Positions 33,724 through 43,979 of a stretch of 64,000 nucleotides of DNA are shown here, one piece after another. The stretch is from Calycina herbarum (taxonomy: Eukaryota > Ascomycota > Leotiomycetes > Helotiales > Pezizellaceae), in the NCBI GenBank assembly GCA_001414485.1, contig LLEY01000050.1, positions 124,001 to 188,000 on the forward strand, written 5' to 3'. Numbering within the stretch: the stretch's first letter is position 1; each line of letters begins with the position of its first letter. Both the position numbers and the translations under genes were made by a program. A model generated the notes under the pieces. That model saw only the letters and a program-made list of their open reading frames with translations, did no database searches and had not been told where the DNA came from.

Positions 33724-36105
33724 ATGTCTACCACAACAGGTGCCACCACTGGAATCCACAATGCCAACAGAGACATTCGGAACCACTATCTCTTCGAGAT
33801 AGCCACAGAGGTCGCCAACCGAGGTATGTCGCACCAAAACCGTTGAGACCTGCGCCTGCACAATGCGACAATGTACTGACCTGTCAAAGTGGGCGGAATC
33901 TACTCGGTCATCAAATCCAAAGCTCCAGTGACCACTGCTGAATATGGCGATCGATACTGTCTTATTGGGCCCCTGAACAAACAATCCGTAAGTTCCTCAT
34001 GCACCAAGTCACAGGCCATGGGCTAACCCTCGTAGGCCGCGGTCGAGGTAGAAGCTCTCACGCCCACCAACCCACACCTTGCCAAGACGATCGAGTCGAT
34101 GGAAGAGAGAGGAATTGGCATTGTATATGGTCGATGGCTGATTGAGGGTGCTCCCCGCGTTCTGTTAATTGACACGAAAACTGCCTACAGATTCTTGGAC
34201 GAATGGAAGGCCGATTTATGGAACACAGCAGGAATCCCATCTCCCCCTGGGGATGACGAGACCAATGAAGCAGTGGTGTTTGGTTATCTCGTTGCATGGT
34301 TCTTGGGAGAGGTAAATGCCCAAAATTCAGTGAAATCTCGGCAGTGGCTAACTAAAATAGTTTGTCTATCACGAAAAGGAACACGCCGTAATTGCGCACT
34401 TCCACGAATGGCTGTCCGGTGTAGCATTACCTCTATGCAAGAAGCGAAGAATCGATGTTACCACCATCTTCACTACCCACGCAACTCTTCTCGGACGATA
34501 CCTCTGCGCTGGTTCGGTCGATTTCTACAATAACCTACAATACTTTGATGTGGATTCGGAAGCTGGAAAGCGTGGCATCTACCATAGATATTGCATTGAG
34601 CGTGCTTCGGCACATTCTTGTGATGTCTTCACGACAGTTTCCCATATCACTGCGTACGAGAGTGAACATCTCTTGAAGCGCAAACCAGATGGTGTCCTTC
34701 CAAACGGTCTGAATGTCACAAAATTCTCTGCCATGCACGAGTTCCAGAATCTGCACCAGCAATCGAAAGAGAAGATCCACGATTTCGTTCGAGGTCATTT
34801 CTATGGCCACAACGACTTCGATCCTGAAAACACCCTCTACTTCTTCACTGCTGGTAGATACGAATACAGAAATAAGGGTGTCGACATGTTTATAGAATCG
34901 TTAGCACGGCTGAACCACCGATTAAAGTCTGCTGGCTCCAAGATCACCATTGTTGCATTTATCATCATGCCAGCTCAAACACAATCATTGACCGTGGAAG
35001 CATTGAAGGGACAGGCAGTCATCAAATCTCTACGGGATACAGTTGATGTAATTGAGCGTGGTGTTGGAAAGCGGATTTTCGAGCGTGCTTTGAAGTGGCA
35101 TGATGGAGATGCTATGCCAGATGAAAAAGACCTTATTACCAGCCAGGACAGAATTCTTCTTCGCAGAAGATTGTTCGCAATGAAGAGACATGGACTTCCT
35201 CCAATTGTCACTCACAACATGGCCAATGATTCGGAAGATCCAATTCTCAACCAAATCCGAAGAGTCCAACTTTTCAACCACCCATCAGACCGAGTCAAGA
35301 TTGTCTTCCACCCAGAATTCTTAAACTCCGCCAACCCAGTTCTACCAATGGATTACGACGACTTCGTTCGAGGAACTCATCTCGGTGTTTTCTCCTCTTA
35401 CTATGAACCTTGGGGATACACGCCAGCAGAGTGTACAGTTATGGGGGTTCCAAGTATCACAACCAATCTTTCTGGATTTGGTTGTTATATGGAGGAGCTT
35501 ATTGAAAACTCTACTGACTACGGTATCTACATTGTCGATCGTCGTATGAAGGGTGTCGATGATTCTGTTAACCAACTCACTTCATACATGTTCGATTTCG
35601 CCAACAAGTCAAGACGTCAACGTATCAACCAAAGAAATCGTACCGAGCGACTGAGCGATCTTTTGGATTGGAAGCGAATGGGCATGGAGTATGTCAAGGC
35701 ACGCCAACTCGCCCTCCGAAGAGCATACCCAGCATCATTCGAAGGAGAGGAGGACGACGATTTCATCCCTGGTGTTGAACAGAAGATCTCGAGACCATTC
35801 TCTGTTCCTGGTTCTCCCAGAGACCGAAGTGGCATGATGACACCAGGAGATTTCGCCAGTCTACAAGAAGGCCGGGAAGGATTGAGCACGGAGGATTATG
35901 TTGCATGGAAGTTACCGTAAGTTTTCTTTTCCTGGACGAGAATTGATTAGGACATTACTAATCATTTCTCGTTTTCTTGTTATTTAGTGAGGAGGAAGAC
36001 CCTGATGAGTACCCATTTCCTCTTACTTTGAGATCGAAGAAGGCTACGGGACCTACCAGTCCGGCTGAGCCTATCACCAATGGTGATAGGAATGGTGGAT
36101 CATAA
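33724..36105 (+). CDS. GSY1: Glycogen synthase (glycosyltransferase family 3)
   Basis: Gsy1 extends glycogen by transferring glucose from UDP-glucose in the cytosol. Five exons, 33724-33823, 33890-33987, 34036-34311, 34361-35916 and 35988-36105, splice to 715 residues, the usual length. The N-terminus reads [20 protein letters not shown] then [13 protein letters not shown], the UDP-glucose-binding start. The E-x7-E catalytic motif is [19 protein letters not shown] (about residues 506-514). An Arg-rich helix ([20 protein letters not shown], about 574-594) matches the glucose-6-phosphate sensing element of eukaryotic enzymes. The Ser/Pro-rich C-terminus ([22 protein letters not shown]) has the expected regulatory phosphorylation character. 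It lies between the two arms of the small-gene array. Confidence 0.96.
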
Positions 36106-37525
36106 AAGCGGATACGGATATTGAAGAGTTATGGTGGGTGAGACGTGGTGGGATGTATGGGGGCAGAGGGCAGATATGGCTTTTAGTGGGTTCGATACTA
36201 ATTATTGATTTGGTTTGCGCTCCGATTGTAAATTTGAAAAAGGGAGCGGAGTGAGACGGATGGATGGATGGTGGAAGAACGATTCAGTAAAATCATGTAC
36301 CAAGATTTGTGTTTTCTTGTTCTCGCTTTTGCTTTGCATCGTTGGTGCTTGCTTCATGGTTTGGGTGTTTTTCGACGACTCGAATATTGTTCTTTGACCA
36401 CAAGCGCTTGTACCTGCCTACGCGACAACATTGCCTATGCGACAGATGGAAAGGGGGATTTTGGCGTGGCGAGGGAGTGGGATGTGGGATGTACCTATGC
36501 GACAGACAGACAGAAAGGAAAAGAAGAGATTATTCAATGAATGATTAGAATCCACAGCTTTTTTGAGTTCGATAATCTGACCCTCCACCCCCTTGGACGA
36601 ATGCGAGTTGATGTTTTATCATAACTTGCTCTCTCTTTCTTTCCAACTCGGTCTTCTGCTTCTACTTACTATGCTTTTTTGGGGGGATTATCGTAGGGTG
36701 GCTTATTTTTCATTTTGTGGATTCGTCAATGCCTTCCTTATCTTTTCCTTTCCTGTTTTTTGGTTTCTTGCGATTTGGGAGCGGGTTTTAGTTGAGCCCA
36801 CAGCCTGTAAATGTTTTGAGATGGTGGATTTCTTTATTTTCCAGCGAGGTAGATTAAGTAGAGACGGGCTAGCCTGACTGGGTTTGTTCGTGATTTCTTT
36901 TTGGCTCCTAAAGGTGATTGGGTTACTTGTGGGTTACTCGTGGGTTACTTGTGGATAACACTCGATGGCTTACTCGTAAGTCGGCTTTTTGGCCCCCAGA
37001 CTTTGACTGGCTTACTCGGTGTTTGTTGGCTTAGCCGTGGTGGGTTACTCGTAAGTTACTCAACAATTGATAGCTTACTTGTAACTTTGTTTTTTTGGCC
37101 CCCCAAACTCGATGTTTTTGGGAATTGGGGGTGGAGTTGATGTTGATATACTCGGTAGGAGGTAAGTTGGGGTGTATTTTTATTCTTCTTTTTGGGTTGT
37201 TTTAGATGGCTTGTTGGGGGTTTGGGGTCGGTCATACTAGTACTTGGCTGTGGAGGCTTGCGCTGTAATGCACTGTAAGCACCAGGAGAGAATGGCTAAT
37301 GAAGCGTGGGGGGAGGAGTGGCCATGGATTGCAAGGGGGACAGGGACGGGGACGGGCTCACTAAAATACAGGGCTTGCCTCAGATTGCTTCGGGGTATTA
37401 CATACTTTGGGTATCTTAATATTATTTTTTTCAATATCACCTTGTATCTATTGTACTCTTTTTTCGCTGGGATTTTCATCCTTGGGTACCTTTACTTTGA
37501 GCTGTATCTGGCATTCTTCATAATC
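36106..37525. other. GSY1 downstream region
   Basis: T-rich 3' flank of GSY1, followed by a GGTTACTCG repeat field (listed separately). Short plus-strand frames here are T-rich and lack domains. No gene seen. Confidence 0.45.
36919..37085 (+). repeat. 11-bp TGGGTTACTYG repeat field
   Basis: Three perfect-length units lie in tandem at 36919-36951. Scattered variants (TGGCTTACTCG, TGGGTTACTCG, TAGCTTACTTG) follow at about 36966, 37008, 37041 and 37068. A TTTTTGGCCCCC segment also recurs about 100 bp apart (near 36988 and 37090), which suggests a larger unit was duplicated. Confidence 0.65.
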
Positions 37526-37948
37526 TCATTTTGATCTTGATTTACTTGTTCCTAGCTTGTTTCCCTTCTTGCTTCCCAGGGCACTCGGTAGATGTTCCTC
37601 CTGTTCCCATGAAAATAGTGTTGGATGGGGTTTGTTCAAAACCAGTGCCGGGTCTCCTCTCGCTTCGCTCGCTTCTTTTCCCTCATTCCTCTTGTTCATA
37701 CCCTTGCCGTCTTCCCACGAGTTCCGGTCTTCCTCATCCTTGGGTAGAGGACCAGGAGGGCGAGGAAGGAGTTTGTTCAAATCTTTGGCTGTTATCATGA
37801 AGCGAGCGCCGCATCTTGCACAAGGGTTCTTGGTTCTAGGTAAGTGGCAGATGGGACAAAGATTCAGGCTTGGTGTTGCTTTTGGGCATGGGCTTGGGTT
37901 ATGGGGGGAGGTTATTAGTTTTTTGATGAAGACTTTTAGGGTTGGCAT
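37526..37948 (-). CDS. Array gene B1: basic helix plus zinc ribbon
   Basis: The 140-residue protein starts MPTLKVFIKKLITSPH and has its ribbon at C31, C34, C43 and C46 (CPICHLPRTKNPCARCG), followed by ARFMITAKDLNKLLPRP. The ribbon and the next 15 residues are nearly the same as in B4 (CPFCHEPRLTNPCSNCG, AQFMITAEELHRLL). The tail is charged (DEEDRNSWEDGKG, KEASEARGD) and ends Lys/Ser-rich. It is the first right-arm member, reading towards GSY1. Plus-strand frames over the same DNA are shadows. Confidence 0.75.
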   Translation of the reverse strand: MPTLKVFIKKLITSPHNPSPCPKATPSLNLCPICHLPRTKNPCARCGARFMITAKDLNKLLPRPPGPLPKDEEDRNSWEDGKGMNKRNEGKEASEARGDPALVLNKPHPTLFSWEQEEHLPSALGSKKGNKLGTSKSRSK

Positions 37949-38558
37949 TTTGGGGGTGGTGGTTGGGTGGTCGTGATGATGTGGTGGAGAAGAGGGGGAG
38001 AATGAGAGGGTAGGGAGGGAGTCACGTTTTTGTTTTGTTTTGTTTTGTTGTTTGAAACGAATGAAAGGAGGAATTTAGAAATTGAGTCGTGTTCTAACAC
38101 TTGTTTCGTGGTGGATTATAGTAAATGTCGGTGTGGAAACGAGAAAGAGGAGAAAAATAGAAAACACTTCGCGAATGAATGCTATTTTCCTATCTCTTGA
38201 GATTTCCGCTCGTTTCTTTTCGTTCCATGTGGGTTCTCTGTGAGTTATACTGGTTGTATATTGGAAATCTGATTCTTACCTCTACCCTCGGGATAATGAA
38301 AGGGGAGTGATTCTTGTTTTTTGAGTCACGGAATAGCCGAGAGAATTGAATTCTGAAACATTATGAGACAACTCACAAAAGGTAAGCATGAACGGGCACG
38401 GGAAACATATGCTCAAGCATCTTTAGTACATCATTTTCAACTTACTAGCTTATCACTATCTTCTATGGACAAATTCAAATATTCTAAACTATAATTACAT
38501 TTACTTCCTTTAGGGGTGTTCGACTCTTTTCTCCACTGTCGACTGACTTCATTCTCTC
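37949..38558. other. Gap B1-B2
   Basis: Holds the B1 leader (CACCCAACCACCACC on the minus strand before its ATG) and a TTTTG run near 38030-38050. No gene seen. Confidence 0.4.
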
Positions 38559-38831
38559 TCATCCTCTCTTCTCTTTTCCACTTGGCTCCTCAATCTCAAT
38601 AATAAAGCAATTAGTCCCTAAATGCGGACCATGCATCGGTGGACCTGGAGGAGGAGTAATGTACGAACCGCAGTGCGGACAAACTCTCCACTTGCCACAG
38701 ATGATAGGTCCACATTTTGGACAGAATGCTCTTTGCTTTCCTTCGGTTAGAGCAATCAGCGATTCTCTAGCCTTTCGGGCTAGAGATCTCGCTTTGATTG
38801 CTAGTTTTGCGGTTAATGAGGAGGATGACAT
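38559..38831 (-). CDS. Array gene B2: long basic helix plus zinc ribbon
   Basis: The 90-residue protein has the longer helix type (LAIKARSLARKARESLIAL, about residues 10-28) and a ribbon at C37, C40, C51 and C54 (CPKCGPIICGKWRVCPHCG; C45 is extra), followed by SYITPPPGPP and a short acidic/basic end. The helix resembles the repeated unit of A5 and the ribbon surroundings match A7, which links the left and right arms. The Arg/Lys-rich N-terminus could also act as a mitochondrial presequence; that is only an inference. Confidence 0.7.
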   Translation of the reverse strand: MSSSSLTAKLAIKARSLARKARESLIALTEGKQRAFCPKCGPIICGKWRVCPHCGSYITPPPGPPMHGPHLGTNCFIIEIEEPSGKEKRG

Positions 38832-39326
38832 TGTGGGTTGTGTGGTTTGGATTGTCTGGTTGGGTGTGGTATTGAGGTATGGAGGTTAGGGTTTATGGAG
38901 GAAAGGAATGAAAGAGATAATTTGAGATGTAGTTATAGATATGGATAGGTTGTTGTCTAGTAGGATTTTGATTCTGTTATATTGGATTTTGTTCTGATAT
39001 TGAATTACTGTTATTAGCTTCTATTTTTATGAAAGATTTCAGGTATTAGTTGTTTGTGGGAACAGAAATTGAGAGGGCAATGAGAACAAAGGTATTTTTT
39101 GAAAAGGAATGATACGAATACTCTTCCGTAATTGTGATTATGAGTTCACCCAGAATGGTCTTGAAGACATCTTGTTTATCTCTTGTTTAGGAGGAATATT
39201 TATATATTTCCTTCCGAATTTTCTCTTATTTTCTCAATTTTGATGACCTTGGTAGTCTATAAATCTTACTAGGAGATACATATTATTTTGCGCCCATGCT
39301 CTGGCCTTTTTGACTTTATCCTGTAA
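38832..39326. other. Gap B2-B3
   Basis: AT-rich; nothing seen. Confidence 0.4.
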
Positions 39327-39599
39327 CTACTCAAGTTCTTGATGCACTTCTATGGGTTCCTGAAGTGTAGCTGAAAGTTCGAGCTGAGTATCCTGCAGTT
39401 CTTGACGGGAAGTCGAAAGGCGGTCTTGGGTATCCTCAAATTCTCTTTTTGTACTGTTAACTTGTTGACCTACAGGCTCCTCCTTTTGATTTGACTTGAG
39501 TGAGAGATGCGTAATGTTCGGTTGTTTGTTTTCCGTATTAGGCTCTGTGCTTGACTGACGGCATGAGAGTATGAGGTTTTGGAGAAGGGGGGAGGCCAT
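39327..39599 (-). CDS. Small hypothetical coiled-coil protein B3
   Basis: The 90-residue frame starts MASPLLQNLILSCRQSS and ends with a heptad-patterned stretch made of a roughly 10-residue unit (EFEDTQDRLSTSRQELQDTQ, then LELSATLQEPIEVHQELE). It has no ribbon and no basic start helix. Position, strand and size fit the array, but the call rests only on the frame and its regular pattern. Confidence 0.4.
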   Translation of the reverse strand: MASPLLQNLILSCRQSSTEPNTENKQPNITHLSLKSNQKEEPVGQQVNSTKREFEDTQDRLSTSRQELQDTQLELSATLQEPIEVHQELE

Positions 39600-39894
39600 T
39601 TTGAGTTATGATATAGTGAGGAAGGATGTCTTCGAAATCACTGGTTGTGGAAAATTGGGGGACTAAGAGGATAAAATTGAGAGGGGTGGGGGTTCTAATT
39701 ATTTTTATTGTTATTCGTTGTCTGAATCCAGAGCTTGTGTTCTTGGATGATGTTTAAGTTTTTGAGTTCGTATGTTGAGTTGTCTTGAGACCTGTGTTTT
39801 GATAATTGGTTTCAGCCGGACTTGCATCTAAGAAAGCATAGGAGTGGAGGGAACTGTTTCAAAGGGTCGGTCGTCTGGAGTTTATTCTCCCATA

Positions 39895-40389
39895 TTACTT
39901 ACCTCCCTTTTGGTCATTCTCCTTCTCAAGAGCAAGAGCCGCCTCATAAGAATCCAACTTATGAGGGGCAACCTCCCGAATAGTCGCACGAACAGCATCT
40001 TCAAATGCACCCTGTCCCGCTTGCAAACGAGCAGCTGCTTGTTCACTTTCAACAGCGGTGCGTAGACTATTGGAGGAACCTTGGTCTCGATCTGTCCCCC
40101 AATTAATCTCTCTCCATTGAATTCCACCTTGTCCAGATAGGTGTTGGGGAAGGGGTTGCTTGAGATCTTCAGCTTGCTTACTTCGCGGATCTTTTGGCGG
40201 AAGGATAGGGGCAGAAGATTTAAGGGAAAGTAATCTATGTAGTTCTTCTGCAGTAATCATGAATTGTGCACCGCAGTTTGAACATGGGTTTGTTAACCTA
40301 GGCTCGTGACAGAAGGGACAACGACCTGGTCCTTTTGCCTCGCGGCCAAAAGCTAGGATTTTTTTGAAGAACGAATTTAATGACGACAT
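39895..40389 (-). CDS. Array gene B4: basic helix plus zinc ribbon plus helical tail
   Basis: This 164-residue protein starts MSSLNSFFKKILAFGREAKG and has its ribbon at C24, C27, C36 and C39 (CPFCHEPRLTNPCSNCG), then AQFMITAEELHRLLSL. The tail is Pro/Gln-rich and then alpha-helical (RTAVESEQAAARLQAGQGAF, EDAVRATIREV, SYEAALALEKEN). B1 is the closest relative, over the first 70 residues only; the tails differ. The start context and the CACC-rich leader match other members. Confidence 0.75.
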   Translation of the reverse strand: MSSLNSFFKKILAFGREAKGPGRCPFCHEPRLTNPCSNCGAQFMITAEELHRLLSLKSSAPILPPKDPRSKQAEDLKQPLPQHLSGQGGIQWREINWGTDRDQGSSNSLRTAVESEQAAARLQAGQGAFEDAVRATIREVAPHKLDSYEAALALEKENDQKGGK

Positions 40390-41462
40390 ATTTGGTGTGT
40401 CGGGGTCAAGGGTGGTGGTGGAAAAGTGGGCGAGTGGGGAGATTTAGTGCCTTTGTTAATAGGTTTGTTTAGGTTGTTGTTTTAGTTGTTTACCAATTAT
40501 CTTGTTTCATAAGCGGGAGTGGGAACTCGTGGAAGTAGTGAAAGCACAAAATAAGAATTTCAGGGGTTTGAAAATGAGCATGTAGATGTCAACGTCATCC
40601 TTCGAAGTAACTTGTAAGTGTTGATCAATTTGCAATCTCTGTTGAAGGGACACTGTTTTCGCATATTTCTAGTCCATACCCCGTAACCCTGATGCCTTGG
40701 CATCTGTCCTTTGGTACATATAAGCTGCCATCTTTTCTCCTTTGGTTAATAAGAGATTGTTGAGAAAGCTGCTTTGAAGTTTGGAGTCACATAGTATACA
40801 CATCTTAACTAGGACATCACAAGAAAAGCGGTAAATGATTAATATTGATTAAATGGAATAGCTATTGTTTTGGGGGCATTGAAAGAACAAAGGTCATTCA
40901 TATTCGTTTAAAGAAGAGTCAAAGACTCTGGGAAAATAATCCGTGCTTTGTCTACTTTTTTACTACCTCGATTTCTTGTTCCACTTCATACTGAAATCTA
41001 TTGTTCTAGGTGCATTTTGAATACAATTGTATTTGGTGTTTAAGGTTGGGCAATTACGAATTACATTTTGGGGGCCAAAATTGTTCCCAGTAACTACCAA
41101 AGATTAAGTAGAAAGTAAAAACTCAACTCACTTTTTCGCAGCCAAAACTTCAACAAAGCTCGAGCATGTACCAGCTCAGCAAAAGAAAATTATGTCAATC
41201 TTCTAAAGCGAGAACGCGAGTAACTATTGGCTCATAAAAGTGGGATACAGATCCACACGCTGGTAGGTATATTGAATTATTTATAAAGTCACAAGTGTAT
41301 AAGATGAAAGTCGTAGAGAAGAATTCAGAATCCAAACAAGGAAAAACAATACAATTAAAAATGAATCGAGGAAATTAACGAGGAGGATCAATGAGAGTGT
41401 AAAAGTAAAAGAGTTCAGTTCTTTATAGTAAAGGATGTCCGCTTCAGATACAGCTAATGAGT
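40390..41462. other. Gap B4-B5
   Basis: Contains the B4 promoter on its left side. No supportable gene, RNA or repeat seen. Confidence 0.4.
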
Positions 41463-42092
41463 CTATTCTAGGAACGGTGCAGAGTCATCATCACCTCTCT
41501 TCATCTGAAGTAGAGGATCAAAAACCCCACCCATATGAGGAAAAATGTCTGACACGAGATCTACAAAGTTTTCCAACCCCTTCTGCTGATCTTCAACTAT
41601 CACCTCCTTACCTTTCCCCTTCTCTTCAGCCGTAAACCTTCTCTCTTCTTCAGGAGTGCCCTCATCAACCGCCCCTCCACCATAAAGAACCGGATGAAGT
41701 TCAATACCCACCTCATCATCCTCTTGTTCCATATCCACCAAGAGCTCCTGCATCATCTCCATGCCCCACTCCCTACAAATCCTCTCACTTGTCTCCTTAG
41801 CTTTTTCCACGGCAGCGAAAGAGACATACTGACCAAATACAGCTTCAAATTCATCAGAATTGTCCATGGGCTCAGGATCTGTTGGTGGCATTTCTACCAT
41901 GATTCTTGGGGAGAAGTAGGGGATGTTAGAAGCCCATTTGTAAGAAACTCGATCTTTTTGGTTAAAACCTGGAAGGGTGGAAAGGGCTGCTTTGGTCAGT
42001 TGGTCGGTTGGGTGGTTTTCAAAGGAGTCTAGGCTAAGGGTGGTGGCGTTTGTGGAAGGCATTCCTTGCTCTGAATAGTTGAGGGTGGGCAT
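41463..42092 (-). CDS. Hypothetical protein B5
   Basis: The 209-residue acidic protein starts MPTLNYSEQGMPSTNATTLS. It has a middle region that looks folded (DEFEAVFGQYVSFAAVEKAK, ERICREWGMEMMQELLVDM) and an acidic C-terminal half (EQEDDEVGIELHP, FTAEEKGKGKEV, ENFVDLVSDIFPHMGG). There is no ribbon or basic start helix. Its ATCAAAATG leader resembles those of array members, but I see no sequence relation and no known domain. Confidence 0.6.
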   Translation of the reverse strand: MPTLNYSEQGMPSTNATTLSLDSFENHPTDQLTKAALSTLPGFNQKDRVSYKWASNIPYFSPRIMVEMPPTDPEPMDNSDEFEAVFGQYVSFAAVEKAKETSERICREWGMEMMQELLVDMEQEDDEVGIELHPVLYGGGAVDEGTPEEERRFTAEEKGKGKEVIVEDQQKGLENFVDLVSDIFPHMGGVFDPLLQMKRGDDDSAPFLE

Positions 42093-42925
42093 TTTGATGG
42101 TGGCTTTTCCGGTCGTGGGTGCTAGATTCTGTTAGGAGTTAGTGATCTCGACTGGCATCAAGATTGGAGGGGGTAAACGGGGTTTGTATAAACGATAATT
42201 GTTATTGTTTTCTCTTTCTTAGAAAAGAGTAGAATTATAGAATAAAGAGTTAAAAGTACAATAGTATTATACTTTCTTTGTTGGGTTGTTTAACATCTTG
42301 GTTCTGACGTGATTCTACCAAGGGATGGTGGTATTCATGGGTTACCTAGAAATAGACGCCCTAGAAATTTGTGGTATATGTAGGTTACCTGCAGATATGT
42401 AACAACATGAAAAATTATAGGTGATGTTAGTAGGCTAGCTACAAATAAAGACATGAAATAGTGTATACCATTTGTAGGTAACCCAAAAAACGAGATGTTT
42501 ACCAATTCCCCTGTTTCATGAGTCTTCTTAAAGGGACCTCATGGAAGCACACTGTGGTGGCGGGGTAACATTGAGAATTGCAAGCACTTGAAAAACAGCA
42601 CGAAGATAAGAGTGACAGCTGTTCTTTTTCTTTTCTTTTTTGAACCAAGTGCTTATTGATTCCTAGAATAGAATGGTGACCCTTTGCGCCAGTTTCCAAC
42701 CCATACCGGGTCCCTTCCTAGTACATGTTGGTTGCTAACTTCTCCTTGACATTATTACAAGGTATAATATTGGCTTATAATTCTATGGCCTCATAACATG
42801 ACATATCTTAAAATAGAAGATTCTATTAAAAACGAATGATAGGTATTCATTGAAGGGGGGGGGGGGGCTTGATTAAGTAAATAACGTTGTTTCAGGAATA
42901 CAAAGAGAACAACAGTACATATGCA
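42093..42925. other. Gap B5-B6 with a small inverted-repeat element
   Basis: Holds the B5 promoter, the 146-bp element at 42339-42484 and a 13-bp poly-G run near 42856. No gene seen. Confidence 0.45.
42339..42484. mobile_element. Candidate MITE, 146 bp
   Basis: The ends are GGGTTACCTAGAAATAG and the reverse complement of CCATTTGTAGGTAACCC, matching at 15 of 17 positions. Inside are further TAGGTTACCTGCAGATA and TAGCTACAAAT pieces related to the ends. It is AT-rich and non-coding. No target-site duplication is visible (flanks GTATTCAT and AAAAAACG), so the superfamily is open. Confidence 0.55.
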
Positions 42926-43135
42926 CTATCGTTTCTTTGTTCTTTTGCGCTTCTTTTTATCCTTGATCCAGATGGGGTTTGGCTGAGCTGCTGTGTAACC
43001 GCAAAAGTCACACGATTTACTTCCGGGGATCCAAGGGTCTCCACAGGTTGGACAAAGTGGTTTATTTCCTGTCAGAGAAGCTTTCGTCTTTCGAACTCGT
43101 TCTTTGAAATGAGTGATCTTTGCTGGGGAGATCAT
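42926..43135 (-). CDS. Array gene B6: basic helix plus zinc ribbon, minimal form
   Basis: The 69-residue protein has a basic helix (ITHFKERVRKTKASLTG), a ribbon at C28, C31, C42 and C45 (CPTCGDPWIPGSKSCDFCG), then YTAAQPNPIW and a Lys/Arg-only end (KDKKKRKRTKKR). It matches B7 closely from the ribbon to the PNPI/PRPI motif, so the two are recent duplicates. The basic tail would suit nuclear import or nucleic-acid contact (inference). Confidence 0.7.
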   Translation of the reverse strand: MISPAKITHFKERVRKTKASLTGNKPLCPTCGDPWIPGSKSCDFCGYTAAQPNPIWIKDKKKRKRTKKR

Positions 43136-43736
43136 TCTGATTGCAGGTTATGATTTACGATTATTGATGTGTAAGTATAGTTCGAAGAATGAACTGAAGG
43201 GGTATTTATGCTTTTTTCGGGATTTCTGTTTTTGTATGTTTAGACGGACGAATTTGAGTTGCGATGGGAAATTGTTTGGAAGGGTGTTTGGGTTTGGTGT
43301 TGATTACCTGTTTTGGCTAATTAATAATAGGAGTCGAAGCACATTTAAGAACATGGTGATAATGAGTATGAACAATTCATCCTAGTTTAAGAGGGAAAAG
43401 AAATTTCATGATTTGTTAGAAAGTATTGTTCTGAGAGAAGGACAGTACTTCAGATAATATAATGGTCTTTTTGATTCTCGAGTTCCTTCGTCTTTGTTTC
43501 GGTCCAGTAGTCAAAGACTCGTCCAAAACAGTCACGCCTCTGTCGCTTTGTCACTTCATCACAATGTCGTTGTCTTTCTTCTAGGAATTCTTTAAATGTG
43601 TTTTAAAGTTATATTGATAGGGGGCTTGGGGGCTTGGGGGTGTACTCATCGAGTCATCTCAAGCTCACGTTCCCAAGCTTTCGAGTAGACTCGAAAGATC
43701 TCAATAATCATTAAGTCTCTCGTCTATTTACCTGGC
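43136..43736. other. Gap B6-B7
   Basis: A GGGGGCTT doublet lies near 43620-43640. Nothing else seen. Confidence 0.4.
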
Positions 43737-43979
43737 TTACCGATGTTTGTCCACTCCCCAAATATCAGGGTCACCAGGCTTACGGGGAGGATCGACCATG
43801 ATCGGTCTCGGGTGGAGCTCTGTTCGTCCACAGATGCGACAAACAGAACTTCCGAGGGGCCACGGCTCTCCGCAGGTTTGGCAGCATGGCCGCCGCCCTG
43901 TTCGAGATGCTACTGCTTCTCGGGCTCTTCGGGCTAGAGCCCTTAAGTGGATGTGAAACTTAAAAAGTGCAATGGTCAT
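43737..43979 (-). CDS. Array gene B7: long basic helix plus zinc ribbon
   Basis: This 80-residue protein starts MTIALFKFHIHLRALARRAR, has a strongly Arg-rich helix to residue 30 and a ribbon at C33, C36, C47 and C50 (CQTCGEPWPLGSSVCRICG; C32 is extra), then RTELHPRPIMVDPPRKPGD. The near-absence of acidic residues in the first 30 positions would fit a mitochondrial presequence or a membrane-binding amphipathic helix; the sequence cannot decide. Its leader has CAACACCAACCCACACC before the ATG. Confidence 0.72.
   Translation of the reverse strand: MTIALFKFHIHLRALARRAREAVASRTGRRPCCQTCGEPWPLGSSVCRICGRTELHPRPIMVDPPRKPGDPDIWGVDKHR

Noticed and set aside
37531..37976. Plus-strand frames of 89 and 139 codons
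   Set aside because: They are antisense to B1, whose helix and ribbon clearly match paralogues.
43743..43956. Plus-strand frames over B7
   Set aside because: Shadows of the ribbon gene on the other strand.
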